Shown: positions 40,094-48,614 of the stretch, in pieces
How the letters are laid out: each line of letters opens with the position of its first letter
Position numbering within the stretch: the stretch's first letter is position 1
Source: Streptosporangium saharense
GTDB lineage: Bacteria; Actinomycetota; Actinomycetes; Streptosporangiales; Streptosporangiaceae
Assembly (NCBI RefSeq): GCF_014203715.1
Contig: NZ_JACHJP010000018.1
Coordinates: 1-50,542 of the forward strand
DNA: 50,542 nt
Direction: 5' to 3'
Made by a program: the position numbers and the translations under genes
The notes under the pieces: model-generated
What the model saw: the letters and a program-made list of their open reading frames with translations, nothing else
Database searches by the model: none
What the model was told of the DNA's origin: nothing

Positions 40094-41164
40094 ATGATCG
40101 TGCGACGTTCCCCCGACGACCTCGCCGCCTACCGGAGCCGGGTGCTGGGCAGCCTGCTCGGCGGCGCCCTGGGTGACGCGCTTGGCGCGCCCATCGAGTT
40201 CGACTCGATCGACGGCATCCGCAGACAGTACGGCCTCGCGGGCGTGACCGGCCCGGTCCCCGACTCGCTCGGCAAGGTCGGCCTCGTCACCGACGACACC
40301 CAGATGACGCTGTTCACCGTCGAGGGCCTGATCCGCGGCGGCGACGTCCCCGCCGTACGAAACGCCTACCTGCGCTGGCTGGACACCCAGCGACTCCCGG
40401 GGCCCTCCCACTCTTCTGGCTGGTTGGGTGAGCAGGGCTGGCTCTACGCGCGGCGGGCCCCCGGCAACGCGTGCATGTCCGGCCTCACGTACGGCTTCGC
40501 GGGCCCGGCGCCGTTCGGCGAGCGGGGGCCGGTCAACCCCGAGTCCAAGGGCTGCGGCACGGTCATGCGCTCCGCCCCGTTCGGGTACGGCGCGCGGGAC
40601 GCCCGGGAGGCTTTCGAACTGGCGGCCCGGTGCGCGCAGATCACCCACGGCCATCCGACCGGCTACCTCGCGGCGGGCGCCTTCGCCGCCATGGTCCATC
40701 TCGTGCTGGCCGGTGAACCGCTGGGCTCCGCCGTACAGGGAGCGGCGGATCTGCTGGCGGGCCATCCCGCCCACGAGGAGACGAGCCTGGCGCTGCGCGC
40801 CGCCGTACGCCTGGCGGAGCAGGGAGACCCGAGCCCGGAGCGGGTCGAGTCGCTCGGCGGGGCGTGGGTCGCCGAGGAGGCACTGGCCATCGCGGTCTAC
40901 TGCGCGCTGGTCCATCCCGGCCCCGGCGACCTGCGGCGGGCGCTGCTGCTCGCGGTCAACCACTCCGGCGACAGCGACTCGACCGGCGCCGTCTGCGGCA
41001 ACCTCCTGGGCGCCCTGCACGGACATCGGTCCCTGCCCACCGACTGGCTCGCCGACCTCGAAGGCCGCGAGACCATCACCGACCTCGCCGACGACTTCGT
41101 GACCTGGACGGCCGGGGAGACCGCGGCGGACGGGTCCTGGGAGAAACGGTATCCCCGCGACTGA
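40094..41164 (+). CDS. ADP-ribosylglycohydrolase family protein
   Basis: A 356-residue DraG-type protein. Metal-binding motifs are TDDT (66-69) and NHSGDSDSTGAVCGNLLGA (about 298-316), giving the two-magnesium site that removes ADP-ribose from proteins or small molecules. The GALGDALGAPIEF N-terminal segment is typical. TAGAGT ends seven bases before the ATG and no ribosome site is visible, so the message may be leaderless. No ADP-ribosyltransferase gene is adjacent. Substrate unknown. Confidence 0.9.
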   Translation: MIVRRSPDDLAAYRSRVLGSLLGGALGDALGAPIEFDSIDGIRRQYGLAGVTGPVPDSLGKVGLVTDDTQMTLFTVEGLIRGGDVPAVRNAYLRWLDTQRLPGPSHSSGWLGEQGWLYARRAPGNACMSGLTYGFAGPAPFGERGPVNPESKGCGTVMRSAPFGYGARDAREAFELAARCAQITHGHPTGYLAAGAFAAMVHLVLAGEPLGSAVQGAADLLAGHPAHEETSLALRAAVRLAEQGDPSPERVESLGGAWVAEEALAIAVYCALVHPGPGDLRRALLLAVNHSGDSDSTGAVCGNLLGALHGHRSLPTDWLADLEGRETITDLADDFVTWTAGETAADGSWEKRYPRD

Positions 41165-41190
41165 CCACGGCCCGCTTCCAATTACTCATT

Positions 41191-41207
41191 CGGCGGGATT
41201 TCCGCCG
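41191..41207 (+). terminator. Hairpin after the ADP-ribosylglycohydrolase gene
   Basis: CGGCGG, loop GATTT, CCGCCG, 27 bases past the stop. No T-run follows, so this is a weak or factor-dependent terminator at best. Confidence 0.35.
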
Positions 41208-41304
41208 GGCCGTCAGGAAAAGCCATCGGCGAGGTCCATTGCGGGGCCGGATGGATCATGTGAAACTCGGGGGACGTTGGAGAGCCCGGCGAATCGAGGG
41301 CATC

Positions 41305-41574
41305 ATGGCACGTCCTTGGGAGGCCGATCCGCGCGCCGAGCTGAGCAGGCGCCTCGGCAGTTCACCGCTGGAACTCGGCACCACGACCGCGAGTCCGGAC
41401 TGCCCGGACATCTGGGAGCTCTCCAACGGAGACATCGCGGTGATCGGCCGCGACCTCACCGAGGACTACCGGGACCGGCTCCCCGAAGGGGTGGGCCTCT
41501 CGCGTGACGAACGCCCGGTGGTGATTCCCCGGATCCAGCTCATCTCCGCAAAACGGGATATACCAGATGATTGA
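41305..41574 (+). CDS. Small hypothetical protein upstream of DUF6879
   Basis: An 89-residue protein, starting MARPWEADPR, with GAGGG before its ATG. It contains the segment WELSNGDIAVIGRDLTEDYR and ends in a charged tail. Small proteins like this often precede DUF6879 genes in actinomycetes. It overlaps the next gene by eight bases. The fold looks compact and soluble; no catalytic motif is visible. Function unknown; a role as partner or small regulator of the DUF6879 protein is conceivable. Confidence 0.75.
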   Translation: MARPWEADPRAELSRRLGSSPLELGTTTASPDCPDIWELSNGDIAVIGRDLTEDYRDRLPEGVGLSRDERPVVIPRIQLISAKRDIPDD

Positions 41575-42178
41575 TGATATAAGCGCATATAAAGCGGAGA
41601 CTTTAAGCCCGGAAGAGTATATTTCGGATTTCTGGCCGTATTTCCAGGAGATCGACGGGGTTTTCTGGAAGCTCGAATGCCGCCAGTCGTTCCGGGAACC
41701 GCGCAACCCAAGCTGGCAGGCCCTGGACCGGGGCGACTGGGACGAGGCGCTGCGCATCATCGACGAGACCCGCGACGAGATCCAGAGTCCCGTCCTGGAG
41801 GCCCCCGGGTTCCCGATGCGCCGCCTGCGTGTCGTGCGCAGGCCGTACAGTCCCTATCTTCGCTGGGAGCTGTACTTCATCCGGCTGAGAGCGCAGGCGG
41901 GAGAGCAGATCCGCGTCCTGGACGCCGAGGAGCTGGAGCCGGGCCGCGACCTGCCCGAGCTGGTCATCCTTGGCTCCTCGGTCATGTACGAGGTCCTCTA
42001 CGACGAGGGCGGGACGCTCAGCGGCGCCCGCAGGATCACCGACCCCGGGCTGATCGAGGGCTGCAAGAGCGACGTCGAGGACCTCTACGCGCGTGGCGAG
42101 GACCTCCTTCCCTTCCTCGAACGGGAGCGGCAGGCGCTTCCTCCCCCGTTACCGACCACGGGCAGAAAGCTCGGGTAG
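41567..42178 (+). CDS. DUF6879 family protein
   Basis: A 203-residue protein with the family segment FWKLECRQSFREP (about 33-45) followed by a beta-rich core containing RRPYSPYLRWELYFI. DUF6879 proteins are common in Streptosporangiales and Streptomyces beside XRE/DUF397 regulators, but no biochemical role is known to me. It is translationally linked to the genes on both sides (eight-base overlap and TAGTG). Local base composition at its 5' end is clearly AT-richer than the rest, including the ribosome-site region. Confidence 0.8.
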   Translation: MIDDISAYKAETLSPEEYISDFWPYFQEIDGVFWKLECRQSFREPRNPSWQALDRGDWDEALRIIDETRDEIQSPVLEAPGFPMRRLRVVRRPYSPYLRWELYFIRLRAQAGEQIRVLDAEELEPGRDLPELVILGSSVMYEVLYDEGGTLSGARRITDPGLIEGCKSDVEDLYARGEDLLPFLERERQALPPPLPTTGRKLG

Positions 42179-42909
42179 TGCGTGGCGGCCCCCTGTTCAA
42201 CCGACTCGCCGGAGGCGGGCGCCGCTTCCTTCTCCTCGCCCTGCTCTTCCTCCTTGTGCTGGCGGTACCCGGCTTCGTGGTGATATCTCCGCTTTTTCTC
42301 ACCCTGCTCAACGACCAGGACGCCGACTGGAACAGGCTGAGCGACATCGGCCAGACCTACGGGGCGGCCTCGGCCGTCCTTGCCGTCTTCGCCCTCATGG
42401 GGGTGACGGCCTCGCTGATCCTGCAGGCGCGCGAGGCCAAGGCGGGCCGTGAGCAGACGCTGCGCGCCCTGCACACCGACCTCATGCGGATGGCCATGGA
42501 CGACCCGCTCTACCGGGCCTGCTGGGGGACGTTCTTCACCTCCCAGGACGCCGACGAGCAACGCGCCCACATGTACGTCAACATGATCGTCAACCACTGG
42601 CTGATGATGTGGGAGCTACGTGCCATCACCGAGGCGCACCTGCGGTCGGTCGCGTCGGTCGTACTGGCGGGCCCCACGGGGTGGCGGTTCTGGACCGACG
42701 CCAGGCGACGCCGCCTGGTGAGCGCGGGCACCCGCAGGGAGCGGCGTTTCAACCGCATCCTCGACGAGGTCTACCGTACGGTCCCCGTCCCGGCCGCCCC
42801 TCTTCCCGAGCCCCCTGCCCGGCGTCCCGTGCGAGGCTGGCTGTTGCTCCTGGCGTTGCTGGCCGTACGGCGTCGCAGGGCGTTTCGTGCGCGGTCCGGC
42901 GGCGGCTGA
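42178..42909 (+). CDS. DUF6082-like membrane protein
   Basis: A 243-residue protein with two N-terminal hydrophobic segments (about 14-40 and 56-78), a soluble helical region with LHTDLMRMAMDDPLYRACWG and HMYVNMIVNHWLMMWEL, and a C-terminal hydrophobic stretch. The layout is that of DUF6082 proteins of actinomycetes, whose role is unknown. The start is a GTG in a TAGTG overlap with the DUF6879 stop, so the two should be made together. Confidence 0.78.
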   Translation: MRGGPLFNRLAGGGRRFLLLALLFLLVLAVPGFVVISPLFLTLLNDQDADWNRLSDIGQTYGAASAVLAVFALMGVTASLILQAREAKAGREQTLRALHTDLMRMAMDDPLYRACWGTFFTSQDADEQRAHMYVNMIVNHWLMMWELRAITEAHLRSVASVVLAGPTGWRFWTDARRRRLVSAGTRRERRFNRILDEVYRTVPVPAAPLPEPPARRPVRGWLLLLALLAVRRRRAFRARSGGG

Positions 42910-42984
42910 GCATCCGGCACGAGGGACACACGTCGTCATTGCGGCGATTCTCCGTGTCACCGTACCGATCCCTCTTTTCTTCCT

Positions 42985-43013
42985 TTGACAGATCCGCCGT
43001 ATGCCGAAATGAT
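42985..43013 (+). promoter_or_regulatory. Promoter of the membrane-motor-like operon
   Basis: A perfect -35 TTGACA (42985-42990), 17 bases, then AATGAT (43008-43013). It is the best housekeeping-type promoter in the window and leaves a leader of about 68 bases before the GTG at 43088. Confidence 0.62.
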
Positions 43014-43087
43014 CACGCCTTCCGGCGGCGTGCACCGGTCCATCGGATCGGCGGACGGCGCCCAGCGTCATCGAGAGGGGACGTCGA

Positions 43088-44506
43088 GTGTCCGTGACGG
43101 ACCAGGAGCTCGCCGCCGAGCTTCGCGAACTTGCCGGTCACCCCTGTCTGGCGGCCCGCCAGGACCAGCTCCACGACCTCGCGGATGCGGTCATCGATCC
43201 CGGCGAGGCGGAACGCTGGTGTGAGATCGACCTGTTCGCCGCCTTCTCCCCCGACGACACCATCCTCACCGAGGCCCAGCAGGAGCGCGGACGACGGTTC
43301 GGGCTGGGCGCCGCTGTCGGCCCCGCCCTGGTCTTCGTGCCGATCTTCATCACCTGGCTCGGGCTGATGATGGCCACGGGCGCCTACGGTGACGTCCTCG
43401 ACACGGGAGGCCCGGAGGCGGCCCGCCGCCCCTTCCTGGAGATGTGGCAGCAGGGCTTCGACGGCAGGCTGCCCGAGTTCTTCAAGTTCGACAACATCGC
43501 GCTGTGCACGCTCGCGGCGATCTTCTGCCTCATCCTCTGGACGGTGCTGGAGAACGTCACGAAGAACAGGAAGGAGGACGCCGCCGAGCGTGACCTCGCC
43601 ACCCTGCGCGTACGGCTGCGCGCCGCGCTCACCCGGGCGAGCCTCCTGCTCGGCGCGGTCCGGCTGTCCTCCCCCGCCCGCTTCGGCGCCGAGCTGAGCA
43701 AGGCGGCGGCCGACATCGGCTCCGTCGGCACGATGGCGCGCAAGGTGCACACCGAACTGGTCGAGGCGCTCACCCTGACCCTGGAGGCGACCAGGAAGAC
43801 CACCGACGCGCTGACCGCGAGCGCGCTCGACGTACGCGACGGCGTCGAACTCCTCGGCAAACAACTGGCGGCCGTCAACAGCACCTGCGACGACCTCACC
43901 ACGGTCGTCGCACGCGCGTCCGCCATGATCGACAGCGCGGGCACCAAGACCGGACAGGCCGTGACCAAGGCGGGCAACCAGCTCTCGACGACCATCTCGC
44001 AGACCACCCTCGACATGCGGCGCTCGTTCAACGACGAACTCGTCCGCTCCATGCGGTCGGTGCAGGGCACGGTCTCCGGCCTGGACAGCCGGATCGACAA
44101 ACTGGTGGACGCCACCAAGAGCATCGGCTACGCCGTCGACCGCGCCGCCCTGTCGATCGACGCGGTCGGCTCCTCGACGGAGAAGGCCGTCGATCTCCTC
44201 GGGGAACGGGTCAACGACACCCTCCTCGGCACGACGGAGGAGTTCCGCCGCACCTTCGGCGGCACGGGCGCGGAGATCAAGGAGGCCCTCGAAGGCTGGT
44301 CCGCCACGACCGAGGCCCGCCTGTCCCGCGTCGAACGCCTGGCCGCCCGCGCGGGTTCTCGCTCCGAGGACTCCCGTGCGAGTTCTCGTCCCGGGGACGA
44401 CCCTCGTGTGGGAGCTCGTGCCGGGGACGACTCCCGCGCGGGTTCTCGCTCGGACGACTCCCGCGCCGAGGATGACCAGGACGTACGGCGGAGGGCCGCC
44501 TGGTGA
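43088..44506 (+). CDS. Membrane protein with long helical tail (ZorA/MotA-like layout)
   Basis: A 472-residue protein. Two hydrophobic segments (about 72-97 with VFVPIFITWLGL, and 135-156) frame a loop with FLEMWQQGF. A 270-residue alanine-, threonine- and serine-rich helical region follows (about 160-430, with heptad-like runs), then a low-complexity tail of repeated SR and GDD groups. This is the general layout of ZorA-type or MotA/TolQ-type channel proteins with a long cytoplasmic tail; sequence identity to ZorA is not claimed. The GTG start has GAGAGGGG upstream and a strong promoter further up. It overlaps the next gene as GTGA. Confidence 0.7.
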   Translation: MSVTDQELAAELRELAGHPCLAARQDQLHDLADAVIDPGEAERWCEIDLFAAFSPDDTILTEAQQERGRRFGLGAAVGPALVFVPIFITWLGLMMATGAYGDVLDTGGPEAARRPFLEMWQQGFDGRLPEFFKFDNIALCTLAAIFCLILWTVLENVTKNRKEDAAERDLATLRVRLRAALTRASLLLGAVRLSSPARFGAELSKAAADIGSVGTMARKVHTELVEALTLTLEATRKTTDALTASALDVRDGVELLGKQLAAVNSTCDDLTTVVARASAMIDSAGTKTGQAVTKAGNQLSTTISQTTLDMRRSFNDELVRSMRSVQGTVSGLDSRIDKLVDATKSIGYAVDRAALSIDAVGSSTEKAVDLLGERVNDTLLGTTEEFRRTFGGTGAEIKEALEGWSATTEARLSRVERLAARAGSRSEDSRASSRPGDDPRVGARAGDDSRAGSRSDDSRAEDDQDVRRRAAW

Positions 44507-45465
44507 CCTCCCGTCGCAGGACCTCCACCTCGACCCTGCTCGCGGGCTGGCTCTTCGCCGACCTGCTGCTCGGCGTGACGATCATCATGCTGGGCGCCCA
44601 GTCCCCCGACCCACACCCCCGGGCCGCCGCCGAGGCCCATCCCACGACCGCACCCGAGGCACGAACTTCCGCGAACGCCCAGCCTCCGACGGAACCTCAC
44701 CCCGCCAAACCATCCCAAACCGGGATTCCCCAGACTGAGGCGCCTCAGGCTGGGTCTCCTCAGACCGAAGCTGCCCAAACCGACGCTCCCCGGACCGGGA
44801 CTGCTCAGACCGAGGCTTCCCAGAACGAGGCCCCCCAGACTCAGACTTCTCAGGCTGAGGCTTCCCAGACCGGGACCTCTCAGACCGGAGAATCCAGGCC
44901 CGCCCCGGACGTCCAGGCCACTGAAAAGTTCCAGGGCGCCACGGAGGCCCAGGCCCCCGGGAAGGCGGGGCCCACCGCCACGGGCACCGCCCGGCCGTTG
45001 CGGGACACCGTCCGCCCCCTGCCGACTCCCTCCCCCACCCCCGACCGGCCCTCGCCGCACGCCAGCGCGTCCACCAAGCCCCGGCCCTCCCGCAAACCCG
45101 CTCCGTCCCCCTGTGTCAGCCGCCTCGGGGACGTCCAGGCGAAGCCGATCACGATCTCCTTCCAGCTCTCGCCCGGCATGGGTGACGAGGCGCTGGCCGT
45201 ACAGGTCAGGCAGGAGCTCCTGCGGCACCGCGACCAGCTGGCCGGGAGGCACGCGGGCATGGTGCTGACCTTCGGCGCCGACGGTGGCGGGGGTAACGGC
45301 GTGCGCCTGGCGACCCGGGTCAACGCCGCCATCCGCGAGACCTACCCGCGTATCTTCGGGGCGGCCGTGACCCGCAACTTCCACGACCTCGCCGCCCCGC
45401 CCGGGTCGATCTCCATGGAGGTCTATCTCATGACCTACGACTGCTCCCCCGTGTCCGGTTCCTAG
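44503..45465 (+). CDS. Single-span protein with repetitive linker and OmpA/MotB-like end
   Basis: A 320-residue protein. One N-terminal membrane helix (LLAGWLFADLLLGVTIIMLG, 12-31) with an aspartate inside is followed by about 55 residues of imperfect five-residue repeats such as SQTEA/PQTEA/SQTGT (about 73-128). A proline-rich stretch follows, then a globular domain (about 200-320) that contains LTFGADGGGGNGVRLATRVNAA, reminiscent of the OmpA-like peptidoglycan-binding core. This matches MotB/ZorB architecture: in those proteins the helix aspartate carries protons. The assignment is by layout, not proven homology. Confidence 0.68.
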   Translation: MTSRRRTSTSTLLAGWLFADLLLGVTIIMLGAQSPDPHPRAAAEAHPTTAPEARTSANAQPPTEPHPAKPSQTGIPQTEAPQAGSPQTEAAQTDAPRTGTAQTEASQNEAPQTQTSQAEASQTGTSQTGESRPAPDVQATEKFQGATEAQAPGKAGPTATGTARPLRDTVRPLPTPSPTPDRPSPHASASTKPRPSRKPAPSPCVSRLGDVQAKPITISFQLSPGMGDEALAVQVRQELLRHRDQLAGRHAGMVLTFGADGGGGNGVRLATRVNAAIRETYPRIFGAAVTRNFHDLAAPPGSISMEVYLMTYDCSPVSGS

Positions 45466-45466
45466 C

Positions 45467-45811
45467 GTGGACGACGTCCTGGGCCGAGGTCCGATCGGCA
45501 GATGGCGTACGGCCCGCGGCACGGCGACCGTGCTCGTCGGCGACGAGGTGATCTTCGCCCCGGACGGCACGGGCCTGCTCCGCATCCACTCGGTGGCCTT
45601 CGGCGGGGAGACCCTGGGGTTCCGCTGGCGCATGCTGGGCCGGGCACACCTGCGAATCGAGCCCGTGGACGCCGGGGAGGACGCCGTGTCGCTCCACCTC
45701 GAACTCCGCCCGCACGAGACCGACACCGGACCGCAGACGGTCCTGGCCGAGGCGGGAAACGACGGCTTCTGGCTTCTCCTCGACCCCCTGGAACGAATCG
45801 GCGACGCCTGA
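45467..45811 (+). CDS. Small hypothetical protein, third gene of the motor-like operon
   Basis: A 114-residue, beta-rich soluble protein starting at a GTG one base after the preceding stop (TAG-C-GTG). Segments such as GTGLLRIHSVAFGGETLGFRW suggest a lipocalin-like or small beta-barrel fold. No catalytic motif, signal peptide or known family is recognised. Immediate coupling suggests that it works with the two membrane proteins. Confidence 0.65.
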   Translation: MDDVLGRGPIGRWRTARGTATVLVGDEVIFAPDGTGLLRIHSVAFGGETLGFRWRMLGRAHLRIEPVDAGEDAVSLHLELRPHETDTGPQTVLAEAGNDGFWLLLDPLERIGDA

Positions 45812-45837
45812 GACCGACGCTCAACGGCGACGACGCA

Positions 45838-46183
45838 TGTTCACTGCTTCCACCTGAGGCATTTCGCCACCGCCCGTGCGAGACGCAGGCACCGTCGCTA
45901 CCTCCCGTGCGGGTCGGAGGCGTTTTCACTGCTTTCCGCATGGACCTGAGACGTTTCACTACTGTCCGTGCGGATCGCAGGCGCCTTCACTCCCATGTGG
46001 CTCAGAGAGGTCTTCACTGCTTCCGCGCGGACCTGAGGCGTTTCGCTCCCGCCCGTGCGGAACGCAAGCGCCGTCGCTACCTCCCATGTGGCTCGAAGCT
46101 TCCCGCGTGGACCTGAGACGTTTCACCACCGCCCGTGCGGGACACGAGCGCCGTCGCTACCTCCCGTGCGGGTCGGAGGCGTT
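45838..46183. repeat. Four-copy degenerate tandem repeat (about 80-92 bases per unit)
   Basis: A shared block CCTGAGRCGTTTC occurs with variations at 45853, 45945, 46032 and 46112, followed each time by a GYCCGTGCG block and an ending close to CTCCCRTGYGG. The 33-base run at 45892-45924 is identical to 46151-46183, so the array ends inside the SDR gene, whose last codons belong to the fourth unit. It fills the convergent gap between the motor-like operon and the SDR. Units have no spacer/repeat regularity of a CRISPR. Confidence 0.8.
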
Positions 46184-46921
46184 GAGTGTCTCGACGACCC
46201 GGTCGTAGTCGCCGCGTGCCTCGCCGTAGCGCAGGAACTTCACCCGTTCGACCTGGATCTCCTTGACGTCCGGCTGCTCCCGCAGCAGTTCGACGACCTC
46301 CGTCACGAACTCCTCAAGCGGCATCGCGAAGTCGCTCTCCTCCTGGCCGGGCAGCAGCGCGGTCCTGACGGCCGGCGGCACGAGTTCCACGACCTTCACG
46401 TTCGTGTCGGCGAGCTGGAGCCGTACCGACTCGCTGAGCATGTGGATCGCGGCCTTGGACGCGTTGTAGCTGGGCGTGACCCTGAGCGGCGCGAAAGCCA
46501 GCCCCGAGGAGACGGTGACGATGGTGGCGTCCGACTGCTCTTGGAGGTGCTCGACGAACGCGGCGATGAGCCGGATGGGGCCGAGCACGTTGGTGGTGAT
46601 GGTCTCCTCCGCCGAGGCGAGGAAGGTCTGCGGCCTGTGCCAGTCCTCGACGCGCATGATCCCGGCCATGGTGACCAGGACGTTGAGGTCCGGGTGCCTG
46701 GTCAGCACCTCCTTTGCGGCGGACTCGATGCTCGCGGGGTCGGCCGTGTCGATCCGTACGGTGTCGAGGCCCGGATGCTCGGCGGCGATCCGTTCGAGCA
46801 GGTCCGCGCGCCTGCCGCCGACGATGACCCTGTTCCCCCTGGCCTCCAGTTCGAGGGCGAGGGCCAGACCGATGCCGCTCGTCGAGCCCGGGATGAAGAC
46901 GGTGTTCCCTGAGATGTTCAT
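46157..46921 (-). CDS. SDR-family oxidoreductase (DltE-like)
   Basis: A 254-residue short-chain dehydrogenase. The cofactor motif GSTSGIG is at 12-18, and the catalytic residues are the Ser in VSSGLAF and YNASK (about 160). The FIPGSTSGIGLALALELEARG start and the insertion RVKFLRYGEARGDYDRV near the end are typical of DltE-like SDRs. It is divergent from an XRE regulator 111 bases away that probably controls it. The C-terminal NASDPHGR comes from the tandem repeat, suggesting that the repeat overran the original 3' end. Confidence 0.87.
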   Translation of the reverse strand: MNISGNTVFIPGSTSGIGLALALELEARGNRVIVGGRRADLLERIAAEHPGLDTVRIDTADPASIESAAKEVLTRHPDLNVLVTMAGIMRVEDWHRPQTFLASAEETITTNVLGPIRLIAAFVEHLQEQSDATIVTVSSGLAFAPLRVTPSYNASKAAIHMLSESVRLQLADTNVKVVELVPPAVRTALLPGQEESDFAMPLEEFVTEVVELLREQPDVKEIQVERVKFLRYGEARGDYDRVVETLNASDPHGR

Positions 46922-47032
46922 ACGTCCAGCCTGCTCCGTGGGCCGCGGCCTATTCAGGGACGCCGCATCGGGGGATCGGCGGTCCTTGGTTCACGGCCGT
47001 CGGCGTGGGGGTCGGGGGCGGATACTGAACCC

Positions 47033-47893
47033 ATGGATCGCAGCGCGCTCGCCGACTTCCTGCGCCGTCGCCGTGAGGCACTGCAGCCTCGGGACGTCGG
47101 CCTGCCGACCGGCGCGCGCCGCCGTGCCCCCGGCCTGCGGCGTGAGGAGGTGGCGGCGCTGGCCGCGATGTCGGCCGACTACTACACGCGGCTCGAACAG
47201 CGGCGCGGCCCCCAGCCGAGCGAGCAGATGCTCGCCTCACTCGCCCGCGCGCTACGGCTGACGACCGACGAGCGTGACTACCTGTTCCAGGTGGCGGGGC
47301 ACACCCCTCCGGCGGCGGTCTCGGTCGCGGCGCACGTCGCCCCCGCCCTGCTGCGGGTGCTCGACCGTCTCGACGACACTCCGGCGCTCATCCTGTCCAA
47401 CCTGGGCGAACCGCTGGTCCAGAACCGGATGGCCGACGCCCTGTTCGGTGACGGCTCCCACCACACCGGCCTGGCCCGCAGCGAGGCCTACCGCTGGTTC
47501 ACCGATCCCTCGGCGCGGTCGCGCTACCCCGAGGAGGACCATGACAGGCACAGCCGTACCCAGGTCGCGAACCTCCGGGCGGCCTACGGGTCGATGGGAC
47601 CCCGTTCCAGAGCGGGTGAGCTGGTCAGGGCGCTGCGGAAGGCGAGCACCGAGTTCGCCGAGCTGTGGGAACGGCACGAGGTCGCCAGGCGTTTCGAGGA
47701 CCACAAGACACTGATCCATCCCGAACTCGGCCCGATCGAACTGGACTGCCAGGTCCTGTTCACCGAGGACCAGTCCCAGGCGCTGCTCGTGCTCACCGCT
47801 CCCCCGCACACCGAGGCCCACGAGAAACTCCGCCTCCTGTCCGTCCTGGGCCACCAACACTTCCCCATCCCCGGGGAAACGTCCTTCCCATAG
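47033..47893 (+). CDS. XRE-family regulator with MmyB-like domain (divergent from SDR)
   Basis: A 286-residue regulator. The helix-turn-helix segment is LRREEVAALAAMSADYYTRL (about 37-56), the usual MmyB-group motif, and a ligand domain follows with ALILSNLGEPLVQNRMADAL. GATACT at 47021-47026 is seven bases before the ATG and there is no ribosome site: a leaderless transcript is likely. Divergence from the SDR gene implies control of that gene and perhaps of its own. Confidence 0.88.
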   Translation: MDRSALADFLRRRREALQPRDVGLPTGARRRAPGLRREEVAALAAMSADYYTRLEQRRGPQPSEQMLASLARALRLTTDERDYLFQVAGHTPPAAVSVAAHVAPALLRVLDRLDDTPALILSNLGEPLVQNRMADALFGDGSHHTGLARSEAYRWFTDPSARSRYPEEDHDRHSRTQVANLRAAYGSMGPRSRAGELVRALRKASTEFAELWERHEVARRFEDHKTLIHPELGPIELDCQVLFTEDQSQALLVLTAPPHTEAHEKLRLLSVLGHQHFPIPGETSFP

Positions 47894-47966
47894 GGCCGCG
47901 AAGCCGTACACACCGGGGATGTGGCACCGTGAACGCACATCTTGCGAACCGCGAACTGGAGGGACC

Positions 47967-48383
47967 ATGTCGAAGCCGCCGCTTCCCGAAGAGGCAGTCG
48001 CCATGCTGAGAAAGGCCAACCCCGCCGTCATCGCCACACTCCAGCCCGACGGCCAGCCGGTCTCCACGGCCACCTGGTACCTCTGGGACGACGGCCGGAT
48101 CCTGGTCAACCTGGACGAGGGCCGCAAACGCCTCGACCACCTCCGCAACGACCCCCGCGTCACCCTCACCGTCCTCGACGAGAGCGACTGGTACACCCAC
48201 ATCAGCCTCATCGGCCACGTCACCGACATCCACGACGACGAGGACCTCACCGACATCGACCGGATCTCCGAGCACTACACCGGCAGAAAATACCCCCGCC
48301 GAGACCGCACCCGAGTAAGCGCCTGGATCCAAATAGACCGCTGGCACGGCTGGGGCACCCTCAAGGACAACAACCAGGCCTGA
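47967..48383 (+). CDS. PPOX-class F420/FMN-dependent protein
   Basis: A 138-residue split-barrel flavin/deazaflavin protein. It begins EEAVAMLRKANPAVIATLQPDG, has the TWYLWDDGRILVNLDEGRKR core and ends WIQIDRWHGW, the pattern of PPOX-class F420-dependent enzymes. It probably reduces or binds an unknown substrate with F420H2. The ATG has GGAGGGACC upstream. It is 73 bases after the XRE gene and is not clearly linked to it. Confidence 0.88.
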   Translation: MSKPPLPEEAVAMLRKANPAVIATLQPDGQPVSTATWYLWDDGRILVNLDEGRKRLDHLRNDPRVTLTVLDESDWYTHISLIGHVTDIHDDEDLTDIDRISEHYTGRKYPRRDRTRVSAWIQIDRWHGWGTLKDNNQA

Positions 48384-48397
48384 CCAGGCGTGACCTC

Positions 48398-48427
48398 CCC
48401 CCTGATCTCGGACAACAGCTCAGGGGG
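48398..48427 (+). terminator. Hairpin after the PPOX gene
   Basis: A perfect 8-pair stem CCCCCTGA/TCAGGGGG with a 14-base loop, 14 bases past the stop codon; no T-run. The following 180 bases to 48614 hold no gene I can support. Confidence 0.5.
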
Positions 48428-48614
48428 CAGGACACTCCCCGCCTTCGCCCCCGTTTTTCATGCCGTACGGCAGCGCCCGGCACGCGCCGGAAAATTCAGA
48501 AACACCACCCCAAAAAGGTAGACGTGAGGGCCACTGCATCCCTCTAAACAGAGAAACCGTCCCACGAAACCCCCGGCGTTGATCAACGGGAACCTTTCAT
48601 GGTGGAATACCGCG

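Noticed and set aside
45838..46183. CRISPR array
   Set aside because: Units are 80-92 bases with divergence across the whole unit, not short identical repeats with unique spacers, and no cas gene is near.
45876..46208. Small protein encoded across the tandem repeat
   Set aside because: The frame exists only because the repeat lacks stops; there is no ribosome site and the product is a Pro/Cys/Arg-rich repeat.
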